A stretch of 64,000 bases of DNA from Ferruginibacter sp. (GCA_017983695.1 JAGOAX010000004.1:148438-212437); one strand, 5' to 3'; positions 55,701 to 63,860 are shown, numbered from the stretch's first letter. Notes: generated by a model from the letters alone, not told the origin. Numbers and translations are program-made.

Positions 55701-56384
55701 GATAAAGTAACACAGATATTTAAGAACAAATACCTTTCTCCACGTCCGCAATCACCCACACTGCAAATTCCATGGCAGGGCATCGGCAACTGGTGTTATC
55801 CATTAACAGATGCCAATATTAATGATAGTGGTACAAGAGTAAAAGCAGGAAATGCTAATACAATTTACTTAGATAAAATTCCTTTTGCAACTCCATCATC
55901 AATGGAAGCAAAGAATATTATTTACACATCGCAGTGGGATAATTATCCAAAATCGGCAACAATACCACTAAGCGGCAAAGCACAACATGCTTACTTATTA
56001 ATGGCAGGCAGCACCAATCACCAACAATCGCAATTTACCAATGCAAAAATTATTGTGACTTATAGAGATGGTACCACAGATGAATTACCATTGATCAATC
56101 CAAGCAATTGGTATCCCATTGAGCAGGATTATCTGGAAGACGGTTATGCTTTTACTACCGGTGTGCCCAAGCCATACCGCTTATTATTAAAAACAGGGGA
56201 CTTTACTAAAACAATTGATAAGTTCAGTTCGATAAAAGGGTTTAGTGGTCGTGCTATTGACGGTGGCGCAGCAACCGTAGTAGAAATACCTTTACAGAAA
56301 GATAAAGAATTGCAGAGCCTGAAATTAGAAACACTGGCTAATGAAGTAGTGGTTGGCTTAATGAGTATAACACTGGTGCGATAA
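52791..56384 (+). CDS. Large DUF4450-like six-hairpin hydrolase, start codon lost or atypical
   Basis: Open frame of 1197 codons beginning at TTG; there is no ATG in any forward frame from 52787 to 53161. The first about 70 residues are repeat-derived, then a signal-like AFFLLISLHTTAQ appears without its usual basic start. The body begins like DUF4450 proteins (NRALYGTNTGFRVEAGDLPE), continues with an (alpha/alpha)6 barrel (about 370-760: RMRLPAWRGPYVADPLGWHD, YDADGDGLYDAYAAIW), and ends with beta-sandwich regions. Related large proteins occur in pectin loci; the catalytic function is unknown, and rhamnosidase-type chemistry is possible since rhamnosidases also use six-hairpin barrels. Could be translated from TTG or be damaged at the 5' end. 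Confidence 0.75.
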   Translation: MFFLNQTLVFLFGCIGVALLYCKSLLSITCGLHKPSKNSSLTSSTFPSPWGRIGGAFFLLISLHTTAQNTSTKLWHNKERTIHYQPQGNDFILYKGTRKFNRALYGTNTGFRVEAGDLPEFALYMPGMGGNCKIGISINGKSKWITTASQIKTIYRPGTMLYQIKDSLLGKGQISLSVLAMANAEGMIIKMETADIPSNTTLVIAYGGATGKKFSRDGDIGADPESSFYLQPVYCKDNRYTIFKNTFQLSYGLSKPLSEEERYEIQYGNKQTDTAAKGKPKQLVGVFPENAEVQIADAEQQSTPDALLASAANLKLPVIAATVVLQKKETLYFLIQKPDATITYPDAADLFIKAEAARKKIADRIVLQTPDTYINPLGSALAIAADGIWEEPSYMHGAIAWRMRLPAWRGPYVADPLGWHDRARTHFSSYALSQVTKIPPGPVVFDTALHIARQQEKMGTAMFSNGYISRNPGGDIRPHHYDMNLVHIDALLNHFNYTGDIEFVKKMWPTIKLHLQWEKRNYDADGDGLYDAYAAIWASDALQYSGGGVTHSSAYNYRANKTATMLAKIIGEDGSMYEAEANKIFTAMNKNLWLKDEGWFAENKDLMGLQLVHPSAALWTVYHTIDEGAADAKQQYQMLRYVDNYIPHIPVKINGLKDEGYYLLSTTNWQPYTWSMNNVVLAENLHMALGYWQSGENNNAYKLFKSTLVESMYTSASPGGFQQLSFYDAIRGELYRDFADGIATAARSLTEGLFGVLPDAMNDKLIIKPGFPSDWKFAKLSVPDISIDFKQDKNITIYSINQSYSKLLNVSLQLKALKDKIVTITVNGKPAKWNWMQNVVGQPMIEIVTGKEKQLRIKINWAGNDFEWLDFKQMTYAGNRQTITLKRAICISLDDPQGAVSNIKIEKNKASFDMIVDKAYHSVFFKLQQAGVTWFRSFGFRSVYENKSATDYKLPDNAVYTTVDMQPFFNDKVTQIFKNKYLSPRPQSPTLQIPWQGIGNWCYPLTDANINDSGTRVKAGNANTIYLDKIPFATPSSMEAKNIIYTSQWDNYPKSATIPLSGKAQHAYLLMAGSTNHQQSQFTNAKIIVTYRDGTTDELPLINPSNWYPIEQDYLEDGYAFTTGVPKPYRLLLKTGDFTKTIDKFSSIKGFSGRAIDGGAATVVEIPLQKDKELQSLKLETLANEVVVGLMSITLVR
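52800..52965 (+). repeat. Repeat-like insertion at the 5' end of the DUF4450-like gene
   Basis: Contains the palindrome CCTCCCC-TTG-GGGGAGG (52930-52946) inside a T/C-rich stretch unlike the flanking genes. The same DNA is open on the reverse strand (52715-53023) with low-complexity translation, as in dispersed Bacteroidota repeats. It appears to replace the original start codon of the following gene. Confidence 0.5.
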
Positions 56385-56438
56385 CCCTATCTTAGCACAG
56401 TTAATAAGCAGCAGTTATTTAAAAGCTCTTTTGAATTG

Positions 56439-56458
56439 CCCTGTCCTTCAGGACAGGG
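56439..56458. repeat. Hairpin 1 before the six-hairpin hydrolase
   Basis: CCCTGTCC (56439-56446) and GGACAGGG (56451-56458) around TTCA: a perfect 8-bp stem with tetraloop, REP-like. Confidence 0.6.
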
Positions 56459-56480
56459 ATAAATAAAAATTTGAGAGATT

Positions 56481-56514
56481 GGCTTTAGCCTAATTTTTTT
56501 TTTTTGCTAAAGCC
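56481..56514. repeat. Hairpin 2 before the six-hairpin hydrolase
   Basis: GGCTTTAGC (56481-56489) and GCTAAAGCC (56506-56514) separated by a T-rich 16-nt loop: perfect 9-bp stem. The T tract lies inside the loop, not after the stem, so it is not a normal terminator. Confidence 0.6.
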
Positions 56515-56535
56515 TACAGACATAAAGTATTTTTA

Positions 56536-56558
56536 GCACCGGCCTGAAGGCACGGTGC
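56536..56558. repeat. Hairpin 3 before the six-hairpin hydrolase
   Basis: GCACCG-GCC-TGAA-GGC-A-CGGTGC (56536-56558): a 9-bp stem with a single bulged A and a TGAA loop. Third of three consecutive palindromes in this 207-bp gap. Confidence 0.6.
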
Positions 56559-56591
56559 AATTGATAAAACATAAAATTCTACATTCTTTAT

Positions 56592-58727
56592 ATGAGAAAA
56601 ATATTACAGGGAATAACTTTAATTATGCTGTTTTGTTTTCAACAAACTACAGCACAACGCATCAACAGAAAAGCCCTTGTTGAAAGACACACTATTATCA
56701 ATAAAACAATGGATACACTGGCATCCCTCTCAGTAGGCAATGGTACATTTGCTTTTACTGTTGATGCAACAGGCCTGCAATCTTTTCCTAACGAATATGC
56801 CAAAGGCGTACCACTGGGTACACAAAGCGAATGGGGCTGGCATAGTTTTCCCAATACAAATGGATATACAGAAGAACAGACATTAAGAACATACCACCTT
56901 AATGGCCGGGATGTTAAATACGCCGTACAGCAAAATAGTTCTGAACAAAATAAGAATGCTTCCAATTATTTCCGCCAGAATTTACATCGCCTGCAATTAG
57001 CCAATATAGGTCTTGAAATAGTTAAGGCCAATGGTAAATCGTATACATTAACTGATGTAAAAAATATTCGTCAAACACTTAACATGTACACAGGCGAAAT
57101 TGATTCTAAATTTACAGTTGATGACATACCGATTGAAGTTATTACCTATTGCCACCAGCAACAGGATGGTATTGGTGTAAAAATAAAATCGCCGTATTTA
57201 AAAACCGGGAAGATAAGGGTACGTATACAATTGCCTTACCCAACTGGTGGCTGGGCAGATGTGGGGAATAATTTTACTGATGATGACAAACATATGTCTG
57301 CCTTCAGCCAGGTATCAGTTAACTCAGCATTTATACAACACCAGTTAGATACCACCAGTTACAATATTGGTGTGCAATGGAAAGGTAATGCCACACCAGG
57401 AAAAATACTCAACCATTATTATGTATTAACGCCTTCGGCAGATACCAGCTTTGAGTTTACCTGTTTGTTTTTACCGGGGCAACCAAAACCATTAAATGAA
57501 TTTACGTTTGCACAGGTGCAAAACAACAGCCGGCAGCAATGGAAAAATTTCTGGCAAAGCGGTGCTGCTGTAGATTTTGCAGGCAGTATCGATACAAGGG
57601 CTAAAGAACTGGAAAGAAGAATTGTGCTCTCCCAATATCTAACCAAAGTAAACTGTGCCGGTAATAACCCGCCGCAGGAAACAGGATTGACCTTCAACAG
57701 CTGGTATGGAAAACCTCATATTGAAATGCATTGGTGGCATGCTGTACATTTTGCACTTTGGGGACGTACGGAAATATTGGAAAAACAACTCGATTGGTAT
57801 AACCGGGCTGCACCCATGGCAAAAAACATTGCACAGCGCCAGGGCTACGATGGTGTACGCTGGCAAAAAGTAACCGATAACGATGGAAGGGAAGTGCCAT
57901 CTTCTATCGGCGCATTTTTAATATGGCAGCAACCGCATTATATTTATTTTACTGAGTTGGTCTACCGCCAAAAAAACAATAAACAAACACTTAATAAGTA
58001 TAAAGACCTTGTTTTTGCCACTGCCGATTTTATGGCTTCTTTTGCTCACTATGATAGTGCAACGCATCACTACAATTTAGGCAAAGGCCTAATACCAGCG
58101 CAGGAACGTTTTAAAGCCGAAGAAACATTTAACCCCACATACGAACTGGTTTACTGGCACTGGGCATTACAAACTGCACAGCAATGGCGCTTACGGTTAG
58201 GCATGGCCCGGGATAAAAAATGGGATGATGTGATCAACCAGCTATCTCCATTGCCAACACAGGGCAACAAATATTTGTTTACCCAAAGCGCCACCGATTC
58301 TTATACCAATCCCGAATTTAAGACTGATCATCCATCGGTATTTGGTGCTTACGGTATGTTACCAAAAACACCGCAGTTAAATACCACCACCATGCAACAC
58401 ACTTTTAACTGGATATGGGATAACTGGAGCTGGAACAAAACCTGGGGCTGGGATTTTCCGATGACGGCCATGACAGCCACCCGCCTGCATAACCCCAGTA
58501 AAGCCATCGATGCACTGTTAATGAAAATTACCACTAACACTTATTTACCTAATGGTCACAATTACCAGGATGGCCGCCTCACTATTTACCTGCCCGGTAA
58601 TGGCGGATTATTAATTGCTATTGCAATGATGTGTGCCGGTTACGATGATAGTAACACACCAAACCCCGGTATACCAAAAGATGGAAAATGGGAAGTAAAG
58701 TGGGAGGGGTTGAAGAAGATGATGTAG
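56592..58727 (+). CDS. Six-hairpin (alpha/alpha)6 glycoside hydrolase, family not identified
   Basis: 711-aa secreted protein (signal MLFCFQQTTAQ). The N-terminal about 300 residues form a beta-sandwich (LASLSVGNGTFAFTVDATGLQ, then GIGVKIKSPYLKTGKIRVRI). The rest is an (alpha/alpha)6 barrel: GLTFNSWYGKPHIEMHWWHA near 375, RQGYDGVRWQKVTDNDGRE, and NWIWDNWSWNKTWGWDFPM. The beta-sandwich plus six-hairpin layout recalls GH65/GH95-like enzymes. The pectin setting suggests an exo-acting glycosidase, perhaps for rhamnose or galactose, but this is inference. Separated from the previous gene by three hairpins, so expression may be independent. Confidence 0.78.
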   Translation: MRKILQGITLIMLFCFQQTTAQRINRKALVERHTIINKTMDTLASLSVGNGTFAFTVDATGLQSFPNEYAKGVPLGTQSEWGWHSFPNTNGYTEEQTLRTYHLNGRDVKYAVQQNSSEQNKNASNYFRQNLHRLQLANIGLEIVKANGKSYTLTDVKNIRQTLNMYTGEIDSKFTVDDIPIEVITYCHQQQDGIGVKIKSPYLKTGKIRVRIQLPYPTGGWADVGNNFTDDDKHMSAFSQVSVNSAFIQHQLDTTSYNIGVQWKGNATPGKILNHYYVLTPSADTSFEFTCLFLPGQPKPLNEFTFAQVQNNSRQQWKNFWQSGAAVDFAGSIDTRAKELERRIVLSQYLTKVNCAGNNPPQETGLTFNSWYGKPHIEMHWWHAVHFALWGRTEILEKQLDWYNRAAPMAKNIAQRQGYDGVRWQKVTDNDGREVPSSIGAFLIWQQPHYIYFTELVYRQKNNKQTLNKYKDLVFATADFMASFAHYDSATHHYNLGKGLIPAQERFKAEETFNPTYELVYWHWALQTAQQWRLRLGMARDKKWDDVINQLSPLPTQGNKYLFTQSATDSYTNPEFKTDHPSVFGAYGMLPKTPQLNTTTMQHTFNWIWDNWSWNKTWGWDFPMTAMTATRLHNPSKAIDALLMKITTNTYLPNGHNYQDGRLTIYLPGNGGLLIAIAMMCAGYDDSNTPNPGIPKDGKWEVKWEGLKKMM

Positions 58728-58736
58728 CAGGGTATT

Positions 58737-59927
58737 TTATTTAATCACATCCTTCTTATTATTACTCAGTAAAGCAATAAGCCCGATCACAGGGCCTGCA
58801 GCCAGTATCATATAAATATACCTGTCACTGATATTTTCCGATAATATTTTTATTGCCTGTATGCTGATAATGGTAATGGAAAATCCAATACAATTAACGA
58901 TGGTAAGTGATGTGCCTCTTAATTCTTCTGCTACGTTTTGTGCTACCAACGTTGAAAATAAAGGAGAATCAGCAATAACCACCAGTCCCCAAAAAAATAA
59001 AAAGGCGATCAGCAAAGGAGTAGATGTGGTCAATAGAAAAAATGGAGACAGCAGGCAACATAAACAGGACAGGAATAAAGCAATAGTAGCAATTCTTTTT
59101 GCACCAAAGCGCTGCGATAGTAACCCGCTTGCCGCACAGGCAAGTGCACCGCAGGCAATTATTAAAAATGATAAGAACGAAATATTTAAGTTGTTGTGGT
59201 TATAATTTTTATTCACTGCCAGCATCACCGGTACAAATGCCCAAAAACTATACAACTCCCACATGTGCCCAAAGTATCCCGTTGCAGCCGACCTGAAATT
59301 TTTATTGCGTAACCCGGAGAGGAATGCTGTAAACTGCAGTTGCCGGCTTTGTTTTCTGTAAGGGCCATCGGGTACAGCAAACAATATTATTAATCCGCCA
59401 ATAACAGAAAGTGTAGAAATAGAAATGATAACATATTTCCAGGGAAGTTGTGCTGTAATACTTTTTAATAAATGCGGAAAAGCCGTTCCTAAAACCAAAG
59501 CACCTACTAAAAAGCCAAGAGATTTGCCAAGGCCTTTTTGAAAATGGTCTGCAGCTATCTTCATACCTACAGGATAAATACCCGCCAGGAAAAAACCGGT
59601 TAAAAAACGGAACAGCAATAATGCAGATGGCGTAATAGTATTGATAAGGATACCTGCATTAAACAATGCACCGAGTATTGAACAACAAAAGAAAACCTTT
59701 GAAGGTGAAAAACGGTCGGCAATAGTAAATACAGCAAAAACCAAAGTACCGGTAATAAAACCAAATTGTACTGCACTGGTAAGGTTGGCTAAAAGTCCGG
59801 GACCGGCGTTAAAATTTTTTATAAGGTCGGGCAAAACAGCATTACCGGCAAACCACAACGAAGTACAAAAAAATTGCGCCACAATAATTGCAGGCAATAT
59901 CCATTTCATATGGCGGTTGTCATTCAT
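58737..59927 (-). CDS. MFS transporter, substrate unknown
   Basis: 396-aa inner-membrane protein with about twelve hydrophobic segments. N-terminal WILPAIIVAQFFCTSLWFAGN and the loop IADRFSPSKV resemble the MFS signature between helices 2 and 3; a long loop (VPDGPYRKQSRQLQ) divides the two halves. It faces the pectin genes, with only 9 bp between stops. No substrate-specific motif was recognised. The start could also be ATG 59909, six codons in. Confidence 0.83.
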   Translation of the reverse strand: MNDNRHMKWILPAIIVAQFFCTSLWFAGNAVLPDLIKNFNAGPGLLANLTSAVQFGFITGTLVFAVFTIADRFSPSKVFFCCSILGALFNAGILINTITPSALLLFRFLTGFFLAGIYPVGMKIAADHFQKGLGKSLGFLVGALVLGTAFPHLLKSITAQLPWKYVIISISTLSVIGGLIILFAVPDGPYRKQSRQLQFTAFLSGLRNKNFRSAATGYFGHMWELYSFWAFVPVMLAVNKNYNHNNLNISFLSFLIIACGALACAASGLLSQRFGAKRIATIALFLSCLCCLLSPFFLLTTSTPLLIAFLFFWGLVVIADSPLFSTLVAQNVAEELRGTSLTIVNCIGFSITIISIQAIKILSENISDRYIYMILAAGPVIGLIALLSNNKKDVIK

Positions 59928-60031
59928 GCACCGGTTTATTTTAGTTAAAGAAACGAATATTTATTTATACTGATGGCGGTAAAGAATTAAAAGCGTACAG
60001 TTTAAAATAACCTGCGATAAAAATATTTATG

Positions 60032-60066
60032 ATCCCCGGTAAATTATTTGCCGGGGATTTTTTATT
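60032..60066 (+). terminator. Terminator-like hairpin upstream of the LLM oxidoreductase
   Basis: ATCCCCGG (60032-60039) pairs with CCGGGGAT (60051-60058), extended by AAA/TTT and a T-G pair inside, and is followed by TTTTTTATT. Polarity is forward, yet no forward gene lies between 59928 and this point; see the finding on this hairpin. Confidence 0.7.
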
Positions 60067-60121
60067 ACAATAATAATATACTCTGCCCTTTAATATTTAC
60101 ATTCGTTTAAAACAATACTAC

Positions 60122-61141
60122 GTGGAAATAGGAATAGACAGTTTTGCTGCTGCAACACCTACCGGCAAACCGATAGACAGTGCCAATGCAATAACACAAT
60201 TGCTGCAAAGAATAGTGCATGCAGACAGATCGGGGCTTGATGTGTTTGGAATAGGGGAGCACCACCGCAAAGAATTTTTAGATTCTGCACCCATAGTTAT
60301 TTTGGCAGCAGCAGCGGCACAAACCCAACGCATCCGCTTAACAAGTGCAGTAACAGTATTAAGCGCTGCAGACCCGGTAAGGGTATTTCAAAACTTTGCC
60401 ACATTAGATCTTATTTCAAAAGGCCGTGCCGAAATGGTTGTTGGCCGTGGTTCTTTTATAGAATCGTATCCCTTGTTTGGTTTAAACCTGCAGGACTATG
60501 ATGCATTATTTACAGAAAAGCTGGAACTGTTGCTTAACATCCGTGCAAATGAATTTGTAACCTGGTCGGGTAAATTTCGTGCCGCTTTAAAAGATCAGCC
60601 GGTGTACCCAAGGCCTTTGCAGGAACCCTTCCCGGTTTGGTTGGGTGTAGGTGGTACACCCGAATCATTTGTACGTGCCGGTACATTAGGCTTGCCATTG
60701 ATGGTAGCTGTAATTGGTGGCGAAACACATCGTTTCAGGCCCCTGGTTGATCTGTACAGGCAGGCCGGTGAAAAAGCCGGGCATGCACCGGCGCAATTAA
60801 AAGTGGGGCTGCATTCATTGGGTTATATCGCCGATACAACAGATGAGGCCATTGCAGATTTTTATCCCGGCTATGCCAAAACCTTTACACAAATTGGAAA
60901 AGAACGTGGCTGGCCTCCGGTAACAAGGGTTCATTTTGATGCACAGGCCGGCCCACGTGGCGCATTAATTGTTGGCGGACCGGAAGATGTAGCAGAAAAA
61001 ATACAAAGGCATAGTGAAGCATTGGGCGGCATATCAAGAATTACTTTTCAAATGGATACGGCCGAATTATCACACGAAAAATTATTGCGGTCGATAGAAC
61101 TGTTAGGCACTAAAGTAGCACCATTGGTAAATGGCAATTAA
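60122..61141 (+). CDS. LLM-class flavin-dependent oxidoreductase
   Basis: 339-aa bacterial-luciferase-like monooxygenase fold. Landmarks are GLDVFGIGEHHRKEF (the EHH block near the N-terminus), RIRLTSAVTVLSAADPVRV, and GRAEMVVGRGSFIESYPLFG, all typical of LLM enzymes that use reduced flavin. The start is GTG at 60122; no ATG in frame keeps the conserved first strand (EIGIDSFA). Substrate unknown. 30 bp before the secreted hydrolase, so the two may be co-transcribed. Confidence 0.9.
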   Translation: MEIGIDSFAAATPTGKPIDSANAITQLLQRIVHADRSGLDVFGIGEHHRKEFLDSAPIVILAAAAAQTQRIRLTSAVTVLSAADPVRVFQNFATLDLISKGRAEMVVGRGSFIESYPLFGLNLQDYDALFTEKLELLLNIRANEFVTWSGKFRAALKDQPVYPRPLQEPFPVWLGVGGTPESFVRAGTLGLPLMVAVIGGETHRFRPLVDLYRQAGEKAGHAPAQLKVGLHSLGYIADTTDEAIADFYPGYAKTFTQIGKERGWPPVTRVHFDAQAGPRGALIVGGPEDVAEKIQRHSEALGGISRITFQMDTAELSHEKLLRSIELLGTKVAPLVNGN

Positions 61142-61171
61142 TATATTTATAAAAATAGTAAACAGCAACAC

Positions 61172-62035
61172 ATGAAAAAGCTTGCAGTAATTATTTTACT
61201 ATCAGTTTCGATTACAGCAAACAGCCAGTTAATTAAAGATTCGCTATTAATAGAAGGGCATTACAGAACATTTGTGTATAACCAGCCAGCTGCTGATCTT
61301 TCCGGCGGCAGCCTCATGTTTGTAATACATGGCTCTGGTGGCAGCAGCAGTAATATGCTGCCACAAACTAAAAAACTGGAAGCGATAGCCGCAGCAGAAA
61401 AACTATTGCTGGTTTATCCCGATGCTTACCAGCGGTACTGGAACGAATGCCGTAAATATTCAACTGCTGCTGCCAATAAAGAAAATATTAATGAAGAAAG
61501 TTTTTTTACTGCAATGATCAGCTTCTTCGAAAATAAATTTCATATCAATAAAAATAAGGTCTTTTCGTCTGGTATGTCTGCCGGCGGACACATGTCCTAT
61601 AAACTTGCACTTACCATGCCCGGTAAAATAAAAGCCATTGCCGCAGTAGTGGCCAACCTGCCCGATTCAGCTTCAAGCGATTGTGTACTTACCGGAAAGC
61701 CGTTGCCGGTACTTATTATTAATGGCACCCTTGATAATACCAACCCATACAACGGCGGCGAAATGTTTGTAAACAACAGCAACTATGGAGTAGTTCGCAG
61801 TACAGAAAATACATTTAAGTTCTGGTCATCGCTTGCAGGGTATAAAGGCACAGCAAAGAAAGAATTATTACCTGATAATGATCCTGCTGATGAAAGAACT
61901 ATTGAAAGCTATACCTACAGTAAAAGAAAAAAACCAACCATACAGTTGCTTAAAGTAATTGGCGGCAAACACGATTATCCAAAAGATATAGATGTGTTTA
62001 TGTATGTATGGGAGTTTTTTAAAAAAGCAAAGTAG
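61172..62035 (+). CDS. Secreted PHB-depolymerase/feruloyl-esterase-like alpha/beta-hydrolase
   Basis: 287 aa with signal peptide (ITANSQ). The esterase core has an oxyanion-hole-like FVIHGSGGSSSN, nucleophile elbow GMSAGG (Ser136), acid in INGTLDNTNPY and His in GGKHDYP, arranged as in LpqC/poly(3-hydroxybutyrate) depolymerase and CE1 feruloyl-esterase families. It might cleave ferulate or other esters of plant cell-wall polymers, fitting the locus, but this family also includes general esterases. Confidence 0.85.
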   Translation: MKKLAVIILLSVSITANSQLIKDSLLIEGHYRTFVYNQPAADLSGGSLMFVIHGSGGSSSNMLPQTKKLEAIAAAEKLLLVYPDAYQRYWNECRKYSTAAANKENINEESFFTAMISFFENKFHINKNKVFSSGMSAGGHMSYKLALTMPGKIKAIAAVVANLPDSASSDCVLTGKPLPVLIINGTLDNTNPYNGGEMFVNNSNYGVVRSTENTFKFWSSLAGYKGTAKKELLPDNDPADERTIESYTYSKRKKPTIQLLKVIGGKHDYPKDIDVFMYVWEFFKKAK

Positions 62036-62066
62036 GCCCTGCCTTCAATCCATTTTATTTAAAACA

Positions 62067-62114
62067 ACAAAGACACAGGCGTACAATACAATGTTTGCCT
62101 GCCTGCGTCTTTGT
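62067..62114 (-). terminator. Terminator for the YiaA-like gene
   Basis: ACAAAGAC-A-CAGGC (62067-62080) pairs with GCCTG-C-GTCTTTGT (62101-62114) with one A-C mismatch. On the minus strand the stem is followed by TTGTTTTAAA, so it ends the reverse gene; the forward side has an A run instead. Confidence 0.6.
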
Positions 62115-62122
62115 AAAAAATA

Positions 62123-62539
62123 TTATTCTGTCTCTTTTGTTTCCGAAGCTTTAATATCTCTTGTATTTTTTTGTACCGCAATGGCTGCAAATAAACTCAG
62201 CACAAACGACATGGCATAAAATCCTTTTTCACTTTTAGCCAGTTCGGCATTCCATAAACCAATGGTAAGTAAAACGATCGTTAAAAGGGTACTGAACCAT
62301 GCAATACTATAATACAGGTTGGTAACAGGTATGCCTTCCAGCTGGTCACGTACTGCTTTTTGTACCGATATGGCTGCAAAAAGCCCAAACATTAGTACGG
62401 TAAAATAATACCCCTTTTCATTTAATTCCATATCGGCATTCCACAGCCCGATAAGAAATGCAGTGATACCAATTAATAATGCCACCCATGATGCCGCAAT
62501 AAAAGCAGCAGATGGTTGTTGAATTTGTTTTTGTTCCAT
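62123..62539 (-). CDS. YiaA/YiaB-like four-helix inner-membrane protein
   Basis: 138 aa from ATG 62539. It consists of two similar halves, each two hydrophobic helices linked by the YiaAB-type motif: IGLWNADMELNEKGYYF and IGLWNAELAKSEKGFYAM, each ending AIAVQK or AISVQK. This is the duplicated yiaA/B two-helix domain; its function is unknown, often stress-linked. A TAGTTTTG box (minus strand, 62565-62558) matches the -7 consensus and lies over the alternative upstream start 62560, supporting the shorter form. Downstream of the Crp/Fnr gene in the same orientation. Confidence 0.87.
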   Translation of the reverse strand: MEQKQIQQPSAAFIAASWVALLIGITAFLIGLWNADMELNEKGYYFTVLMFGLFAAISVQKAVRDQLEGIPVTNLYYSIAWFSTLLTIVLLTIGLWNAELAKSEKGFYAMSFVLSLFAAIAVQKNTRDIKASETKETE

Positions 62540-62557
62540 AATTAATTTTTTATGGCA

Positions 62558-62565
62558 CAAAACTA
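62558..62565 (-). promoter_or_regulatory. Candidate -7 promoter box of the YiaA-like gene
   Basis: Minus-strand TAGTTTTG, exact TAnnTTTG consensus, about 18 nt before ATG 62539. No clear TTTG -33 box at the standard spacing. Confidence 0.4.
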
Positions 62566-62619
62566 TCTGCCTGCTGTCGTTAGTTTTTTGACATTAATCA
62601 AAAACCGAAAAACTAAATG

Positions 62620-63183
62620 TTAAAACCTGCTGCGTATCCTGCTTAGTGTTTCCTGGCTTATACCCAGGTAAGAAGCTACCTGGCCCAAAGGCACCCGTTC
62701 TAAAATATGGGGCGTTTGCTGCAACAGGTTTTCGTAGCGCTCTGCTGCTGTTTTAAACTGTGCATTTACATAGCGTTCTTCCAGGCGGATGTAATATTTT
62801 TCATTAATGATCCTTACCAGTCTTTCAATTTCGTGGTACTGGTTTAACAGGCCGGTTAATATTTCTTTTGATATGCTCCATAAAATACAACTCTCTGTCA
62901 GTTGAATGTTTTCTACAGCCGGTTCCCGGGTAATAAAACTGTGTAAAGAGGTTACAAAATCATTTTCAAAACCAAACCAATGGGTTATTTCTTTTCCATC
63001 TGCATTATAAAATCCTCTTAAAGCTCCCTTCTCTAAAAAATACAGGTGCCTGCAAACCTGTCCTTCGGTAAGCAGGTAGTCGTTTTTTGGTAAGATGATC
63101 TTTTCAAAACAACCCTCCAGTGCATCTTGTGCAGCTGTACTAAGCTGGTAATAATTTTTTATATGAGTTAAAAGATGTTGCAT
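62620..63183 (-). CDS. Crp/Fnr-family transcriptional regulator
   Basis: 187 aa from ATG 63183; a TTG two codons upstream is the only alternative. The N-terminal cyclic-nucleotide-binding-like beta roll (LPKNDYLLTEGQVCRHLYFLEKG) lacks an obvious cAMP phosphate-binding RxS motif, so the effector is unclear. The C-terminal winged helix has VPLGQVASYLGISQETLSRI, the usual recognition helix. Proteins of this kind in Bacteroidota often act in stress or metal responses. Located upstream of the YiaA-like gene, which may be its target or operon partner. Confidence 0.9.
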   Translation of the reverse strand: MQHLLTHIKNYYQLSTAAQDALEGCFEKIILPKNDYLLTEGQVCRHLYFLEKGALRGFYNADGKEITHWFGFENDFVTSLHSFITREPAVENIQLTESCILWSISKEILTGLLNQYHEIERLVRIINEKYYIRLEERYVNAQFKTAAERYENLLQQTPHILERVPLGQVASYLGISQETLSRIRSRF

Positions 63184-63349
63184 TGACAAATAAGGCTGTC
63201 GGCTAAAGATAATGCGGTAAAAACAATTACGGAAAATAAATAAGTAGGGCAGGATAAGTTGGGGGTGCTTGCAGCGGAGGGACAGGATTTATGATACCAA
63301 ACCTGATTTTTCAAAAAGCATTATATTCGTTTACAAACATTTTAGCAAA

Positions 63350-63811
63350 ATGGCAAACACCTATACGCAACTTCACATTCAATTTGTATTTGCCGTAAAA
63401 TACCGTGCTGCACTTATTGCAAAAGATTGGAAAGAAGAATTGCATAAATATATTACTGGTGTTTTTCAAGAGAACAATCATAAGGTGCTGCAGATAAACA
63501 GCATGCCTGACCATATTCATATTTTAATAGGGATGCGGCCGACACAATCAATAGCGGCATTGGTGCAAAATGTAAAAACAGAAAGCAGTAAATGGATTAA
63601 AGAGAAAAAGTTTTGTGCGGCGCCCTTTGCATGGCAGGAAGGATATGGTGCATTCTCTTATTCTAAAAGCCACGTGCCCGATGTTATACGGTATATTCAA
63701 AATCAGGAAGTACATCATAAGAAGGAAACATTTTTAGATGAGTACAAACAATTTTTAAAGGTGTTTGAAATCGAATACGATGAACAATATATTTTTAAAG
63801 AATCTGAATAA
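63350..63811 (+). mobile_element. IS200/IS605-type Y1 transposase (TnpA/RAYT-like)
   Basis: 153-aa single-strand HUH transposase from ATG 63350; the frame extends to a TTG at 63269, but the family start is YTQLHIQFVFAVKYR just after this ATG. The metal-binding HUH motif is PDHIHIL (His55, His57), and the nucleophile is probably Tyr115 in VIRYIQNQEVHH; GYGAFSYSKS precedes it. The gene is intact. Palindromes downstream (63819-63968) fit either IS ends or REP elements served by a RAYT. No accessory tnpB is present. Confidence 0.9.
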
Positions 63812-63818
63812 GCACAAA

Positions 63819-63835
63819 GCGTTCCTCCGGAACGC
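63819..63835. repeat. REP-like palindrome 1 after the transposase
   Basis: GCGTTCC (63819-63825) and GGAACGC (63829-63835) with loop TCC, 7 bp after the transposase stop. It shares GTTCC/GGAAC with the palindrome at 63874-63888. Confidence 0.65.
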
Positions 63836-63860
63836 CGCCGCCTCTCTCTGCTAAAATGTT

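Noticed and set aside
63250..63287. Two CAGGAT hexamers upstream of the transposase
   Set aside because: They are 32 bp apart rather than 10 and no operon of the regulon follows, so they do not match the operator pattern.
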